6,384 nucleotides of DNA from Methanobrevibacter sp. (lineage in GTDB: Archaea > Methanobacteriota > Methanobacteria > Methanobacteriales > Methanobacteriaceae): contig JABUVA010000016.1 in the NCBI GenBank assembly GCA_021442885.1, forward strand, positions 44,961 to 51,344, given 5' to 3'. The notes under the pieces are model-generated. The model was given only the letters and a program-made list of their open reading frames with translations. It was not told the DNA's origin and did not search any database. A program made the translations under genes and the position numbers. Below are positions 5,840-6,384 of the stretch, one piece after another (the stretch's first letter is position 1; each line of letters begins with the position of its first letter).

Positions 5840-6384
5840 TTGAAAAATAATAAGTTATACCTAATATTTGCTTGTATTTCTATTATAATTATATTTTCAA
5901 GCTCAACACTAGCTAATGATGATATAACAATAGATAATACTAGTCAAATAAATCTTAAAAATTCAGATTCATCTATATCACAAACATATGTTGTGAATGG
6001 TTCTGCATATAATCAAATGGAAAATCCAACAATTCAAAATACAATAAACATAGCAAAAAATGGAGATATAATTGAAATTACAGGAACCGAATATGTACAT
6101 TGTCACTTTGTTGTTAATAAAAACTTGACAATTAAAAGTACTGTTGAAACAAAAATGACCCCTTGTCCATCAAATACAGAAGGTTCAAATGGAATCGGAA
6201 TATTTTATATAGCTCCAGAGGCATCAGGAACAATATTAACTGGTTTTACATTAATTAATGATGAATTTAAAAGTGGTAGTGTAGATCCTTATTGTATCTA
6301 TGTAAATGGTGCCAGTAATGTTAAAATAGAAAATTGTACAGTTGAAAAAACTACATACGGACCAGGAATTTTTGTTAAGGATTC
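5840..6384 (+). CDS. Third adhesin-like beta-helix protein, N-terminal part; runs off the right edge
   Basis: An open frame begins with TTG at 5840, supported by GGAGG at 5828-5832 with 7-nt spacing, and continues without a stop for 181 codons to the window end. It starts MKNNKLYLIF and has a hydrophobic core to about residue 20, with likely cleavage after TLA at about 25, so it is exported. After a short Asn/Ser-rich linker comes the ALP entry segment, I-Q-N-T-I-N-I-A-K-N-G-D-I-I-E-I at about 65-80, equivalent to the entry motif of the other two adhesins. The next elements are V-V-N-K-N-L-T-I-K-S and beta-helix rungs such as I-Y-V-N-G-A-S-N-V-K-I-E-N-C-T. No Ig-like domain precedes the helix, unlike the anchored adhesin. 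Cysteines at about 105 and 122 flank the first rungs and could be a disulfide. The C-terminal half, and so the anchoring mode, lies outside the window. Confidence 0.88.
   Translation, partial: MKNNKLYLIFACISIIIIFSSSTLANDDITIDNTSQINLKNSDSSISQTYVVNGSAYNQMENPTIQNTINIAKNGDIIEITGTEYVHCHFVVNKNLTIKSTVETKMTPCPSNTEGSNGIGIFYIAPEASGTILTGFTLINDEFKSGSVDPYCIYVNGASNVKIENCTVEKTTYGPGIFVKD

Overview
The window is AT-rich (by eye about 70% A+T or more) and reads as archaeal, most likely from the Methanobacteriales (Methanobrevibacter-like; Methanosphaera is also possible). The supports are TTTATATA-type TATA boxes about 50-110 nt upstream of starts, strong GGAGGTGAT-type Shine-Dalgarno sites, and several large Asn-rich secreted right-handed beta-helix proteins of the methanogen 'adhesin-like protein' (ALP) kind. 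The genus is an inference from protein style, not from a marker gene.

Layout. Positions 1-1327 (minus strand) hold a tight operon. Its order in transcription is a seven-helix membrane protein (668-1327, probably the DUF2162 'predicted transporter' family), a MotA/TolQ/ExbB proton-channel subunit (23-664), and the first six codons of a further gene leaving the window at position 1 (possibly the DUF2149, ExbD-like partner). Positions 1328-1411 are a compact regulatory gap: a hairpin plus T7 terminator for the gene upstream, then a consensus TATA box for the operon. Positions 1412-3280 (minus) encode an ALP with signal peptide, Ig-like domain, beta-helix, an unrecognised beta-rich domain, a Pro/Ser/Thr stalk and a C-terminal membrane anchor. 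Its best start appears to be an ATA codon behind a near-perfect Shine-Dalgarno site. Positions 3281-3568 are a divergent promoter region. Positions 3569-5647 (plus) encode a second ALP, with signal peptide, beta-helix and three C-terminal Ig-like repeats but no membrane anchor. Positions 5648-5839 hold a strong stem-loop/T9 terminator, a long wobble-containing hairpin and a TATA box. A third ALP begins with TTG at 5840 and runs off the right edge.

How it may work together. The beta-helix proteins are predicted to be exported and exposed outside a pseudomurein wall. The ExbB-type channel operon and the membrane-anchored ALP are in tandem on the same strand and share an 18/20-bp identical element around their TATA boxes, which suggests co-expression. 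A proton-motive-force-driven channel next to surface adhesins, in a lineage without a bacterial outer membrane, is the most intriguing aspect of the window; the functional link is an inference only. No tRNA, rRNA, CRISPR array, insertion sequence or attachment site was seen.
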